This document shows, in pieces, positions 46,400-55,902 of a stretch of 64,000 bases of DNA. Numbering within the stretch: the stretch's first letter is position 1; each line of letters begins with the position of its first letter. The stretch is from Ignavibacteriales bacterium (GTDB lineage: Bacteria; Bacteroidota; Ignavibacteria; Ignavibacteriales; SURF-24): positions 62,001 through 126,000 of the forward strand of contig JAPLFH010000012.1 of the NCBI GenBank assembly GCA_026390815.1, in the 5' to 3' direction. The notes beneath the pieces were generated by a model. The model worked only from the letters and a program-made list of their open reading frames with translations. It had not been told where the DNA came from and did not search any database. A program made the translations under genes and the position numbers.

Positions 46400-47665
46400 T
46401 TAATTTAATATTGCTCTATCTGAATATTCGGTTGATTTTTGAACGAAAAGAATTTTCTTTAAAGTTACTTTTACTCCGGGTTTTAATTTTAAAATATCCA
46501 GGATAGATGAAGCCATTTCATCCATAATCTTTCCTCTGCTAAACTTATCTATAAAACTTGTTCTTGTAGTGCCATTTGCTTTATACATATTTAATTTTTC
46601 AAGAAATTCAAAATGATTTCCTGGACAAAACAATATTGCGTCTGGTAAATTCTCTTTTATAAATTCTCCTGCATAACCACCAACACCAGCAATAATACCT
46701 TTATTGGTGGCAGCATATTCAAATATTTTTGATGGTAATACCTTTTTAAAAGCTTCATAATCATTTAAATGAAGGAATAGAAAATCACTGTCTGAATAAT
46801 ATTGTTTTAACTTTTCCCTGCTAACTGGTTGAAGAATTTCTACATTAATTATCTTCATTTCCGCAAGTTTGTTTAACAAAACTTTTTTAGCACCGCCATC
46901 CCCAATAATTTTGAAGAGATATTTTCCTTCAAGTTTCTTTGCTGCTTCGGGAATAATTTTATCCAGACCTTGCCCTTCTCCAATATTACCTGCGTAAGTG
47001 ATTATTTTAATCTTACCATTCTGTCCATTTCCGTTAGTTGAAATTGGTTTTGACATATTCAAAAATTCATCATCAATACCATTTGTAAAAAATGATTTTG
47101 GTCCTCTGTAAATTCGATCAAAATAATTTTCAAATCCTCTTGAAACAAAATTAATGTGAGTAGCTGAATTAACTGTATATTTTTCAACCATTCTTAATAA
47201 TGGAATAATAACTGCTTTAACATATTTATTTTTCAAAACTTCGTTCAGCGTATCAACAAAAATGTCTCTGATGTCCAGGTACAAAGGAATCTTTTTTTTA
47301 TTTGCAATCCTTGCTGCCAGAAATGCCGTAAATAATTTTGATGAAGAAGCATAAATTAAATCGTAATCTTTATTCTTTGTGAATTTTAATACACTTTGGT
47401 AATAATCTCTAAAAGAAAATATCTGATCTGCGAATCCATTTTTATGCTCACTCAATTTTATTCTATGTATATGAACGTTACCATCAACTTCAATTGATTC
47501 AGCTTGTGTTTTATATGAATGATATCTATTAGGAATTGTAGTTAGCACATCAATTCTATCAGTGGGTTGTATTTTTTTCTTCAACATATCCACTAAGGCT
47601 GTATTTCTAAAGGAACCAGCCGATAGATCCGGTTTATAAAAAAATGTTAGATATAAGATATTCAT
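46400..47665 (-). CDS. Glycosyltransferase, GT4-like
   Basis: A 421-residue GT-B glycosyltransferase. The N-terminus is MNILYLTFFYKPDLSAGSFRNTALVDML, the acceptor half has PLYLDIRDIF, and the donor half has KIKIITYAGNIGEGQGLDKIIPEA and a late PSKIFEYAATNKGIIAGVGGYAGEF, where a Glu contacts the nucleotide sugar. It resembles WbuB-type transferases. The start is the ATG 47665 with AGGGG upstream; the longer frame begins with a TTG. It would add one sugar to the lipid-linked repeat unit. Confidence 0.87.
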   Translation of the reverse strand: MNILYLTFFYKPDLSAGSFRNTALVDMLKKKIQPTDRIDVLTTIPNRYHSYKTQAESIEVDGNVHIHRIKLSEHKNGFADQIFSFRDYYQSVLKFTKNKDYDLIYASSSKLFTAFLAARIANKKKIPLYLDIRDIFVDTLNEVLKNKYVKAVIIPLLRMVEKYTVNSATHINFVSRGFENYFDRIYRGPKSFFTNGIDDEFLNMSKPISTNGNGQNGKIKIITYAGNIGEGQGLDKIIPEAAKKLEGKYLFKIIGDGGAKKVLLNKLAEMKIINVEILQPVSREKLKQYYSDSDFLFLHLNDYEAFKKVLPSKIFEYAATNKGIIAGVGGYAGEFIKENLPDAILFCPGNHFEFLEKLNMYKANGTTRTSFIDKFSRGKIMDEMASSILDILKLKPGVKVTLKKILFVQKSTEYSDRAILN

Positions 47666-47702
47666 GATTGACTGCGCCCCTTTTTCCAAGTTTGCGATTT
47701 TT

Positions 47703-49439
47703 TTAAGCTGAAATTATTTCGGACTCTTTACTAATATCAGAGCCTTGACCTATTGGTTCATTTACCAATTCAATTGAAAATTCACCTTCACAAGGTGCGA
47801 TTCCATACTCCAGTACTATTTGTTTAGTATCTATCTCAACACCAAAATCAGGGAACCATTTGGCGGGTATTATACTTATTGAAGAAGTGCAATATAAAAT
47901 GATTGATTCATCATTTCGTGAAATGATTATTTTTTTAGCTTGAATCTCGGCTCTGCATTCAGGATGTAATAAAAGTCTGGCACAAACTGTTTGTCCATTG
48001 CCACCAATTACAATATCATTTATTTTTAAAATGGATTCATTTACTAAAAATTCCCGCTTATGAATAGGATTGCCGGTAAATTTTTTATACCCGTTATGTT
48101 CGGCAGATAAATTTAGGAATGAATCATTAATAATTATTTTTTCAGTTTTTACGTCTGCTCTTTTCGCTAACCTGAATGAATCATAAAATTCACACTGATC
48201 TTCATCATCAATAGTTAAAGTATTGTGCGCCTTTGTTGAACGGGAATAATTCCTTTTATCGCCGGCATTATATTCAAATACGCCAGGATCTATAAAAAAT
48301 CTTTTATCTTTTATACTTAGCTCAAATGAAAATATGTCCCCATGACTATGAGCTGGCAAAAAATCTGCCCCAACTCTACCTGCATCTATTACCAAATGAA
48401 ATTGTGAATTGCTCAATCCATAATAACCACCTTCGTTATATTCAAATGAATTTTGTTTTACAATTTTTTCCTTAATAATTTTTTCAAAGGCATTTAAGCA
48501 TTCATCTGGCAAATAGCTCATATTCAGCGATCCGTCATTGAATATACTTGTGTAGCCATCTGGATGCGTTAAATCAGCAATTACCTGAGCCATTTTGATT
48601 AATTTTTCTTTTAAGCGGCTTTTAATATTTTCAGTTGAAAGGATTGAATAACTCTCCAACAAATCAACAAAAACCTGACAATGGTAAGAAGGCGATAATT
48701 CAAAGTGGACGCCATCGATTAAAATTTGTTTTTCAATTTGATCAGCTAAAAGAGATTCACCTTTAAATTTCCAACGATTAGCAATCTGTCCATCAAAAAA
48801 ACTCCCAGCCAAGATTAGTGCTTTTACATTTTTAATAAGATGATTACCACCGATATCTTTTTCTAAATTCTTTTCTAAAAAGAGGACTTGAACAAAAAGC
48901 GATTGAAGCAAATTCTGTTTGAATATTTCTGAAAGAAAATCTTTTCTAACTTCAAATTGCTGCATCCAAACAACAGTTCTTAAAGAAATCACATAAGAAT
49001 TCCATCCTGCCCAATCAAAATTCTTTTCATATGGAGGATTTTGCTTTATCCAATCATTTACAATTAATTCAAAATCATTGTTACTTACCTCTTCTAAATA
49101 TTCCATATAATGCAGATTCATCAACCATAAACGTTTTGATTGATCTTCTATATTTAATTTCCAATCAAACGGGGCTCTAAAATTATTTGATTCATTCAGG
49201 AAAGAAATAATAAATCCATCTTTTGCTCTGGCAATTTTGTTTTTGCGTAAAGGCATCAAGTGTTTTGGAAGATTTACTTTCAATCTAATATTATTGTGAA
49301 TGAAGCCACTCCAATATTTATACAAGAAATTTAGAACTACATTCCGAATAAATCTTTTCGAGATAAAGAATAACCGGTAATAAAGCTGGCTTGGCTTCGT
49401 ATATTTTATTGAATAGAAAATCTTAAATAATTTTTTCAT
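47703..49439 (-). CDS. Heparinase II/III-like polysaccharide lyase family protein
   Basis: A 578-residue protein with an alpha-toroid (about 60-350) followed by a beta-sandwich. Key patterns include WAGWNSYVISLRTVVWMQQFEV, the GGNHLIKNVKALILAGSFF segment with its conserved Asn-His, FELSPSYHCQVFVDLLES with Tyr-His, and the C-terminal HSHGDIFSFELSIKDKRFFIDPG. These are hallmarks of heparinase II/III-like enzymes found in many exopolysaccharide loci. No clear signal peptide is present. Its role may be epimerisation, trimming or release of a uronate-containing polymer, which fits the UDP-sugar dehydrogenase at 58455. It sits between two glycosyltransferase genes. Confidence 0.87.
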   Translation of the reverse strand: MKKLFKIFYSIKYTKPSQLYYRLFFISKRFIRNVVLNFLYKYWSGFIHNNIRLKVNLPKHLMPLRKNKIARAKDGFIISFLNESNNFRAPFDWKLNIEDQSKRLWLMNLHYMEYLEEVSNNDFELIVNDWIKQNPPYEKNFDWAGWNSYVISLRTVVWMQQFEVRKDFLSEIFKQNLLQSLFVQVLFLEKNLEKDIGGNHLIKNVKALILAGSFFDGQIANRWKFKGESLLADQIEKQILIDGVHFELSPSYHCQVFVDLLESYSILSTENIKSRLKEKLIKMAQVIADLTHPDGYTSIFNDGSLNMSYLPDECLNAFEKIIKEKIVKQNSFEYNEGGYYGLSNSQFHLVIDAGRVGADFLPAHSHGDIFSFELSIKDKRFFIDPGVFEYNAGDKRNYSRSTKAHNTLTIDDEDQCEFYDSFRLAKRADVKTEKIIINDSFLNLSAEHNGYKKFTGNPIHKREFLVNESILKINDIVIGGNGQTVCARLLLHPECRAEIQAKKIIISRNDESIILYCTSSISIIPAKWFPDFGVEIDTKQIVLEYGIAPCEGEFSIELVNEPIGQGSDISKESEIISA

Positions 49440-49489
49440 ATAAATAGTTGAAATAACAGATAATTTAACGAGGAATATTTGTTGAAAGG

Positions 49490-50686
49490 TTATGTAGATA
49501 ACTGCGTTTTATATAAAGCCATTTGAGTTAGTTCAATCAGATCATTTTCTCTTTTATACGAATTTGGATTTTTCAATTCTTCATCAATACATAATTTCAT
49601 CTTGGAAATCACTTTATCCCAGGTATATCTATGTGTGTATAATTCATATCCCATTTTACCAAATGATTCACATTTTTCTGGCGATGCCAATAAATTTAGT
49701 AAAGCTTCGGTTAATTGATCAACATTGTTTGGTTCAACCAAATAACCACTAATTCCATGATTAACAAAATCTGGTATTGCATTTACTTTTGCTGCAACAA
49801 TAGGAAGTTTAAACATCATAGCTTCTAAAAAAACTAAGCCAAAAGGTTCAACTGTTGATGGCAAACAAAATATAGATGCCACAGAAAATAACTCACCAAC
49901 TTCCTGTAAGGATAGTTTACCAAACTGTGTAACATTTGGAGTATGTATTTTTGGTGCTGTCCAACTTACAATTTTTAATTGAGCATCAGGATATTTTTTA
50001 ATTACTTTCTCAAACGCTTTAACCAGGGTTGGACCACCTTTTCTATCCCAATGGCTGCCAACAAAAAGAATGGTTTTGGAATTATAATTTCTCTGTCTGT
50101 TCACTACATTGCTTTCAGGAAAATTGCTTCCGGCATATACAATCTCAATTTTTCCTTTTTTAATTCCATATTGATTAATCAATGAGTTGTACACATTAGA
50201 ACTCATTACAAAAATTCTTGCCGCATTGGAATACATCATTTTTTCTAATTTCAACCATTTTTTTGATGGAAGTATATGATTAGTAGAAAATGTGTTGTTT
50301 AAATTTTCCAGCATTGTGTTATCAGTAAAGATGAAATTTGGGATTCCTTTTATGCTGGCATCAAAAAGCGATTGGGTTTGAAATGTAAAAATATATTGAT
50401 CCTTTATTAGAATTCTATAAACCAATTTTTTTGCATGATTAAAGAAGAAGGAATTAGCTGCCAGACAATTTCTTATGTGAATTTTACTGGTAATTAAAGG
50501 ATAAAAATATTCCATAACTGTAAAGATGTAATTAAGTACTTTAATTACTTTGTTAGAATTAAATTCTTTGTACACATCAATTATTTTCAGCTCAAACTCA
50601 GGATATACTTTTAAAATATTTTTTCTAACTGCTTCATTTATATTGGAAAATGAATTCAGCTGAATCAATGCGATTTTTTGTTTCAT
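49490..50686 (-). CDS. Glycosyltransferase, GT4-like
   Basis: A 398-residue GT-B enzyme. The donor-binding half has TILFVGSHWDRKGGPTLVKAFE (about 208-229), and FCLPSTVEPFGLVFLEAMMFKLPIVAA (about 274-300) contains the E-x7-E type motif. The N-terminal half has FIFTDNTMLENL and RIFVMSSNVYNSLI. GAGGGG lies 6 bases before the ATG. The next gene upstream ends 125 bases away. The sugar and linkage cannot be predicted. Confidence 0.88.
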   Translation of the reverse strand: MKQKIALIQLNSFSNINEAVRKNILKVYPEFELKIIDVYKEFNSNKVIKVLNYIFTVMEYFYPLITSKIHIRNCLAANSFFFNHAKKLVYRILIKDQYIFTFQTQSLFDASIKGIPNFIFTDNTMLENLNNTFSTNHILPSKKWLKLEKMMYSNAARIFVMSSNVYNSLINQYGIKKGKIEIVYAGSNFPESNVVNRQRNYNSKTILFVGSHWDRKGGPTLVKAFEKVIKKYPDAQLKIVSWTAPKIHTPNVTQFGKLSLQEVGELFSVASIFCLPSTVEPFGLVFLEAMMFKLPIVAAKVNAIPDFVNHGISGYLVEPNNVDQLTEALLNLLASPEKCESFGKMGYELYTHRYTWDKVISKMKLCIDEELKNPNSYKRENDLIELTQMALYKTQLST

Positions 50687-50811
50687 AAACCCCTCACGGT
50701 TTTAGCTGATTTATTACTTAAGTTCATTGCTATGTTCAATAAAGTGGTTTTATTATTAACCATTTTCATCTTAGTATTGTTGAATAGTTAACTTTCTTAA
50801 ATGAAAATTTT

Positions 50812-52164
50812 CTAATTAACATAATTGTATAGTAAAGTCCTTTCACCTTTATCAAAATCAGTTTCATTAATGATTAATTTTACTTTACCATTTAGTGTAG
50901 TTCTAAGTTTATCAGTATAAATGATTTCGAATCTGAAATCATCTCCGAGCAATTCGATTATTTTCTCTTTCAATTCTTTTTCATCTTTATTGGAATAGTT
51001 TTTTGTCTTGATGATATAAAATTCTGCATGACCTGGGGTGTGTTGAACAATTTGGGCTTTATAAATATTAAATGAATTTGAAAATAACATTCCGATCCTG
51101 ATTATTTTTCTCCCGTCTTCTTTTAAAAGATATTCAGTTTCTCTTCCAATTATTTCTTTAACAACTCTGGATTTTCTTCCGCATTTACACATTGAATGAT
51201 TATTTTCTAAAATTACTCTGTCTCCAGTATCATATCTTATTAGCGGTAAAGCTTTGTTGTGGTATTGAGTACCAATCAATTTATATTGAGTTAATACTTC
51301 ATCATCTTTAATAAATTCAACAAAAGAATAAGTTTCATCAATGTGCAAACTTCCATACTCGCATTCAAAAATATTTACTACTCCTTCAGTTAAGCCATAT
51401 AGTTGCCGAACTTTACAATTGAATACTTCCTCAACAATATTTTTTTGATAACCTAACAACATTTCCGAACTTGTTGTAATACATTTAATATTTAATGATT
51501 TTGCTTTGTCAACAAGATCATGATCTTTTATTAAGTGAGACAAAGAAGCTAAAATTGAAGGATAGCCATGGATCCATTTAATTTGATTCTTTCTTATTTG
51601 ATCCAGATAAATATTAACAGTATCCTCGTTTAAATGTACAAGAGTTAGGTAAAGTCGTTTTGAAAAATATTCCTTAATCCAATATGGGGGTTTCGATTGA
51701 TCTCTATTCAATATTGGCTTTGCAACAATATATGCACACCATGTATCCATATCCAATCCGTGGATCATCCTGAATTTCCAATAAACTGCCCACTGATTGA
51801 AAATAAAATTTCTGGATACCGGATATTTAAGCGCAGAACCTGTAGTGCCGCCAGTTGACAAAAATGTACTTATATGTTTTTTATTTACAAGTTTATCAAA
51901 GTTTTCTTTAACAATTTCTTTATTAATAAATGGAGTTGCGAAGAAATCACTTTTATTTTTAATTGAATAAAAATTTGACTCTTTAGTTATGTCAATTATT
52001 TTATTTATATCAAGAGATATATTTTCTGTTTTATCTATTTTTAAATACTCATCTAATATTTCAAAAAATTTTGGCGAATACCTCTTCTTTTTTAAATAAT
52101 ACCCGTGTGCATTTACAGCTATAAATTTTAATAAATATGGTAATCTGAAATAAGTCTTTATCAT
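50812..52164 (-). CDS. CapK/phenylacetate-CoA ligase-like adenylate-forming enzyme (copy 1)
   Basis: A 450-residue protein related to CapK and phenylacetate-CoA ligase. The nucleotide loop STGGTTGSALKYP (about residue 105), the LYGLTEGVVNIFECEYG segment and RYDTGDRV with the cysteine-rich CKCGRKSRVV mark the family, and the C-terminal lid domain ends TTLNGKVKLIINE. In exopolysaccharide loci such proteins may activate an acyl or amino group to decorate sugars. The start is set at the ATG 52164, with GGAG 9 bases upstream; the longer frame begins with TTG. Its neighbour 52273-53676 is a close paralogue. Confidence 0.85.
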   Translation of the reverse strand: MIKTYFRLPYLLKFIAVNAHGYYLKKKRYSPKFFEILDEYLKIDKTENISLDINKIIDITKESNFYSIKNKSDFFATPFINKEIVKENFDKLVNKKHISTFLSTGGTTGSALKYPVSRNFIFNQWAVYWKFRMIHGLDMDTWCAYIVAKPILNRDQSKPPYWIKEYFSKRLYLTLVHLNEDTVNIYLDQIRKNQIKWIHGYPSILASLSHLIKDHDLVDKAKSLNIKCITTSSEMLLGYQKNIVEEVFNCKVRQLYGLTEGVVNIFECEYGSLHIDETYSFVEFIKDDEVLTQYKLIGTQYHNKALPLIRYDTGDRVILENNHSMCKCGRKSRVVKEIIGRETEYLLKEDGRKIIRIGMLFSNSFNIYKAQIVQHTPGHAEFYIIKTKNYSNKDEKELKEKIIELLGDDFRFEIIYTDKLRTTLNGKVKLIINETDFDKGERTLLYNYVN

Positions 52165-52272
52165 TAAAATTTGCTCCAATCTGCAAAGAATTCTAAAGAA
52201 TAAATCTTTAATAATGTTTTTTTTAATTGCGGGGTTCGCTGGTATAACCTGCTATATATAATTGAATGATTT

Positions 52273-53676
52273 TTAATTTTCATGAATGATTAACTTAGAT
52301 TTTCCATTACCTGACGTTTTTAAACTGTCAGTATAAATAAATTGAGGTTTGAAATTTTTACCCAAATAATGTTCAATATTACGCAGCAATATTTTTTCAT
52401 CAGTTTCATTGTATTCTGGTCCCTTTACAATATGAAATTCTGCCTCCCCTTCTTTCTTTTGAACGATTTGAGCTTTATAAATGTTGTGAGTTCCCTTAAA
52501 AATGATCGTACCGATTGACACTCTTTTAGAGTTATCACTAAGAATTAAATAATCTTGTTCTCTTCCTAAAATTGCTTTTACAACTCTGGATTTTCTACCA
52601 CAATCACATTCATAATTCTTCTCTGGTAGTAATGCATAATCGCCCGTATTGTAACGGAATAATGGAAATGCCTTATTATGATATTGAGTTCCAATAATTT
52701 TGTATAACTCAGAGTTTTCTTTTTCTTGTAAGAATTCTACATAAGAAAAGCTTTCATCAACATGAAGATTTCCTGATTCACATTCAAAAATATTAACAAC
52801 TCCTTCAGTAAGCCCGTAAAGCTGTCTTACCTTACAACCAAAAACATTTTCAATATTTACTTTTTGAAAATCAAGGATCATTTCAGAACTTGTTGTAATG
52901 CAGGTCAAATTAAGTCCCTTGGCTAAATCGATAAGATTCATTTCAACAACTAGGTTTGCAAATAAATTGAGCACCGATGGATAACCGTGAAGCCAAGTAA
53001 CTTGGTTTTTTTTAATCTCTTCTAAATAAAGCTTGATCGTATTTTCATTTAAGTGCGGATGAGATAGAAATAATCGTTTAGAAAAATAATCTTTTATCCA
53101 CAGTGGTGGTTCCGTTTTTTCATTTTTAATAATTGGTTTGGCAACAAGATAGGCACACCAGGTTTTCATGTTTAATCCATGAATCGTTCTAAACTTCCAA
53201 AATGTTGCCCATTGATGATAAATGAACTCCTTTGATACTGGATATTTCAAGCCTCTTCCCGTTGTTCCACCAGTAGTTAAAAAAGTATCCGAGAATTTTT
53301 TATTATATAATGCCTTGTAATTTTGATTTACATATTCCTTGTTTATAATTGGTAATGAATTAAAATCCTCTTTTGTTTGAATATTATAAAAAGAAGTAGT
53401 TTCGGTAACAGCTTTAATCTTTCTCAGATTCAAATTACATCTTTCAGTTTTATCAACTCGCATATATTCTTCCAGAATTTGATAAAATCGTTTGGGATAT
53501 CTTTTCCTTTTCAAGTATAAACCTTGAAGGTTAATTGCTATGAACTGGAAAGGATATGAGAGTTTGAAATAAATTTTCCTTGCCAAATCCTTTTCGAAGA
53601 TATTCATCAACTTTTCCGGAGAATTATTAAAATATAAATTAGAGGTATTTGTAGATTGAGATTGGCTATTTTTCAT
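52273..53676 (-). CDS. CapK/phenylacetate-CoA ligase-like adenylate-forming enzyme (copy 2)
   Basis: A 467-residue paralogue of the previous protein with the same order of motifs: LTTGGTTGRGLKYP, WLHGYPSVLNL, RQLYGLTEGVVNIFECESG, RYNTGDYALL, CDCGRKSRVV and the C-terminal TSGNGKSKLIIHE. An N-terminal extension of about 23 residues is present if the ATG overlapping the upstream stop is used; an internal ATG at 53607 with GGAAAAG before it would remove it. Divergence of the variable lid region implies different substrates. The two genes are probably an old tandem duplication. Confidence 0.85.
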   Translation of the reverse strand: MKNSQSQSTNTSNLYFNNSPEKLMNIFEKDLARKIYFKLSYPFQFIAINLQGLYLKRKRYPKRFYQILEEYMRVDKTERCNLNLRKIKAVTETTSFYNIQTKEDFNSLPIINKEYVNQNYKALYNKKFSDTFLTTGGTTGRGLKYPVSKEFIYHQWATFWKFRTIHGLNMKTWCAYLVAKPIIKNEKTEPPLWIKDYFSKRLFLSHPHLNENTIKLYLEEIKKNQVTWLHGYPSVLNLFANLVVEMNLIDLAKGLNLTCITTSSEMILDFQKVNIENVFGCKVRQLYGLTEGVVNIFECESGNLHVDESFSYVEFLQEKENSELYKIIGTQYHNKAFPLFRYNTGDYALLPEKNYECDCGRKSRVVKAILGREQDYLILSDNSKRVSIGTIIFKGTHNIYKAQIVQKKEGEAEFHIVKGPEYNETDEKILLRNIEHYLGKNFKPQFIYTDSLKTSGNGKSKLIIHEN

Positions 53677-54706
53677 CTGATACTAGTTCAAGTTTGTTTA
53701 TAAAACTGCTTGTATGAAGATCTGATCTAAAATCTTCAAATTTTTCGTAAGCATTCTCTGAAAACATTTTATAGTTATTATTGTTAAAGTATTGAATAGC
53801 ATCAACCATTTGTAAAACGTTTTTAGGTTCAACAAGAATTCCTTCAATTCCGTCAGTACAAATTTCTTTAATGGGTTTTAGGGTTGTGGATATTATTGGA
53901 ATACCAAGTGAGTACGCTTCAATAATAATCCCAGGGTACCCCTCTTCTGCTCTATAACTGGGAAGCAGAAGCACATCATAGTTGTTCAATGTCTGAATAA
54001 CCTTAGTATGTTCTAATGCACCTTTATAGGTAACATTAAAATTCTTAAAACTTTCATTCGTGTATTCATTCTGCATTATAGGACCATAAATATCAATCGT
54101 ATAACTCTTATCCAATTTCTGCGAAGCTTCTAAAATCTGATCTATTCCTTTTCCTTTACTAACATGGCTAATGAATACAAATTTTTTATTGTAAGTTCTT
54201 GGAAGCGATGGTAAAAATGATCTTTTGCGAACATTTGGAAACCAATATGTATTCTCATTCCATTTTTTAAAATATTCCACAAGATATTTCGTTTCGAAAA
54301 ATGAATAATCTGCGCTCCTTAAAATCCATTCTATTAATTTCTTTCGAATCGGTGAACTGATTTCATAAAATTGATTAAAATTGCCGGCAAATTTTCTAAG
54401 GCTTAAAGTCTTGTGGAATAATTTAGCAAGTATAATGGCGAAAGGAGCTACAAAAATATAACTCGTTGCTGTACCATGCAAAGAAACATGATCAACCTTA
54501 GGAATGGTTTTTATCATTTTATAAATGATGTTTAAAAGAGCTTTTTTACGACTTCCATAATTTGCACTGTTCGCATCAATTATTAACATTTCTGTGTTTG
54601 TTTCTTTTAATTCGTAAATCAACTGTTCAAAAAGAACGATTACTCCTCCAGTTTTTTCAGGATTTTTTCTTGTTGTTCTTGGACCTATCAGTAGTAATTT
54701 TGCCAC
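53666..54706 (-). CDS. Glycosyltransferase, GT4-like
   Basis: A 346-residue GT-B enzyme beginning AKLLLIGPRTTRKNPEKTGGVIVLFEQL, with the donor half showing FVFISHVSKGKGIDQILEAS (about 177-196), LPSYRAEEGYPGIIIEAYSLGIPIIST and ICTDGIEGILVEP. The E-x7-E motif in EEGYPGIIIEAYS supports activity. It overlaps the following ligase gene by 11 bases. A 62-base gap separates it from the next transferase gene upstream. Confidence 0.88.
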   Translation of the reverse strand: MAKLLLIGPRTTRKNPEKTGGVIVLFEQLIYELKETNTEMLIIDANSANYGSRKKALLNIIYKMIKTIPKVDHVSLHGTATSYIFVAPFAIILAKLFHKTLSLRKFAGNFNQFYEISSPIRKKLIEWILRSADYSFFETKYLVEYFKKWNENTYWFPNVRKRSFLPSLPRTYNKKFVFISHVSKGKGIDQILEASQKLDKSYTIDIYGPIMQNEYTNESFKNFNVTYKGALEHTKVIQTLNNYDVLLLPSYRAEEGYPGIIIEAYSLGIPIISTTLKPIKEICTDGIEGILVEPKNVLQMVDAIQYFNNNNYKMFSENAYEKFEDFRSDLHTSSFINKLELVSDEK

Positions 54707-54768
54707 TATTTCCTTCTGTCTTTTATTTTGATGTTCAAAACTTTGATGTTTATTTATGAAAATGATTA

Positions 54769-55902
54769 TTACGCTTTTGAGCTGGATAATGATAGCAGAT
54801 TACTTTTCAATTCGAACAAAGAATTATAAAGTCTTAGGTAATTATTTACACAAGACTCAATTTTAAATTCCTGGGCTCTTTTCTGAGCATTTTTTGAATA
54901 CAGTTTTCTCTCTTCTGGATTTGTAATTAATTTGTAAAGTGTATTGGCAAGTGCTTGAGGATTTTCCTTTTCAACCAATCTTCCACTAAACTTGTCCTCA
55001 ATTACTTCTCCATTGCTTCCAACATCAGTGGCAACAACCGGAATTCCTGATGAAAACGCTTCTAATAAAGCTATGGATAAACCTTCCCATCTGGATGACA
55101 TTACCCAGATATCATTCTGGAAAAGTAATTCGGGAACATCATTTCTTGCTCCCCAAAAAATAACATCTTCGTTTAAGCCAAGTTTACTACTTAATTTTTT
55201 TAGATCATCTTCTAAAACACCAATCCCTACAAGATTTAATTTTGGAACTAACTTATCCTCAACAAGTAATTTTACTCTTAAAATTGAAAAAGCTTTTAGT
55301 AATGTTGCATGATCTTTTTGTACATCAAGCCTGCCGACACAAATAATATTTTTTACTTCGTCATTAATTACTCTTTGTTTTTGCTGGTACTTCCTAATAT
55401 TTATTCCATTAAAGATCAGTTCAATTCTTTCCTCATCAACTTTCAATACATCTTTTATTAAAACTTTACATTTTTCAGAAATAGCTATATATTTTTTTAT
55501 AAATGGGCGGGAAAAATATTTTTGCAATAATGGAAAACCAATAACTGTATTATGAATAGTTTGGAGTAATTTTACATTTAAGCCAATAATTGCTGGAGTA
55601 CAATAAAACGTTGCTAATTCTGTGTGAGAATTTATAACATCGGGTTTTCGTTCTTTGATTAATTGGCGGAGTTTAATTACAACCCAAAATTTATTTTTAT
55701 GAACTACTTTACCAACATTTACAAAACCAACTCCATTTTCTTCCAATTCTTTCTTGTATTTTTCTTCAAAAATTTTATCACCTGTTGATCCAACTGCCCA
55801 CACCTCAACATCATAATTATTACCTGTATTTATGGCGATATCCTTTACTAAAACTTCTGCACCACCTGGACTAAAAGATGAAATGATATGAACAATTTTC
55901 AT
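54769..55902 (-). CDS. Glycosyltransferase, GT4 family
   Basis: A 377-residue GT4 enzyme: MKIVHIISSFSPGGAEVLVKDI at the N-terminus, IICVGRLDVQKDHATLLKAF in the donor half, and VMSSRWEGLSIALLEAFSSGIPVVATDVGSNGEVI with the E-x7-E motif. I set the start at the ATG 55902 because GGAAG stands 6 bases upstream, the ATG overlaps the stop of the polymerase gene as ATGA, and the N-terminus then matches the family. The in-frame part back to 55998 lies within the polymerase gene. Confidence 0.92.
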   Translation of the reverse strand: MKIVHIISSFSPGGAEVLVKDIAINTGNNYDVEVWAVGSTGDKIFEEKYKKELEENGVGFVNVGKVVHKNKFWVVIKLRQLIKERKPDVINSHTELATFYCTPAIIGLNVKLLQTIHNTVIGFPLLQKYFSRPFIKKYIAISEKCKVLIKDVLKVDEERIELIFNGINIRKYQQKQRVINDEVKNIICVGRLDVQKDHATLLKAFSILRVKLLVEDKLVPKLNLVGIGVLEDDLKKLSSKLGLNEDVIFWGARNDVPELLFQNDIWVMSSRWEGLSIALLEAFSSGIPVVATDVGSNGEVIEDKFSGRLVEKENPQALANTLYKLITNPEERKLYSKNAQKRAQEFKIESCVNNYLRLYNSLFELKSNLLSLSSSKA

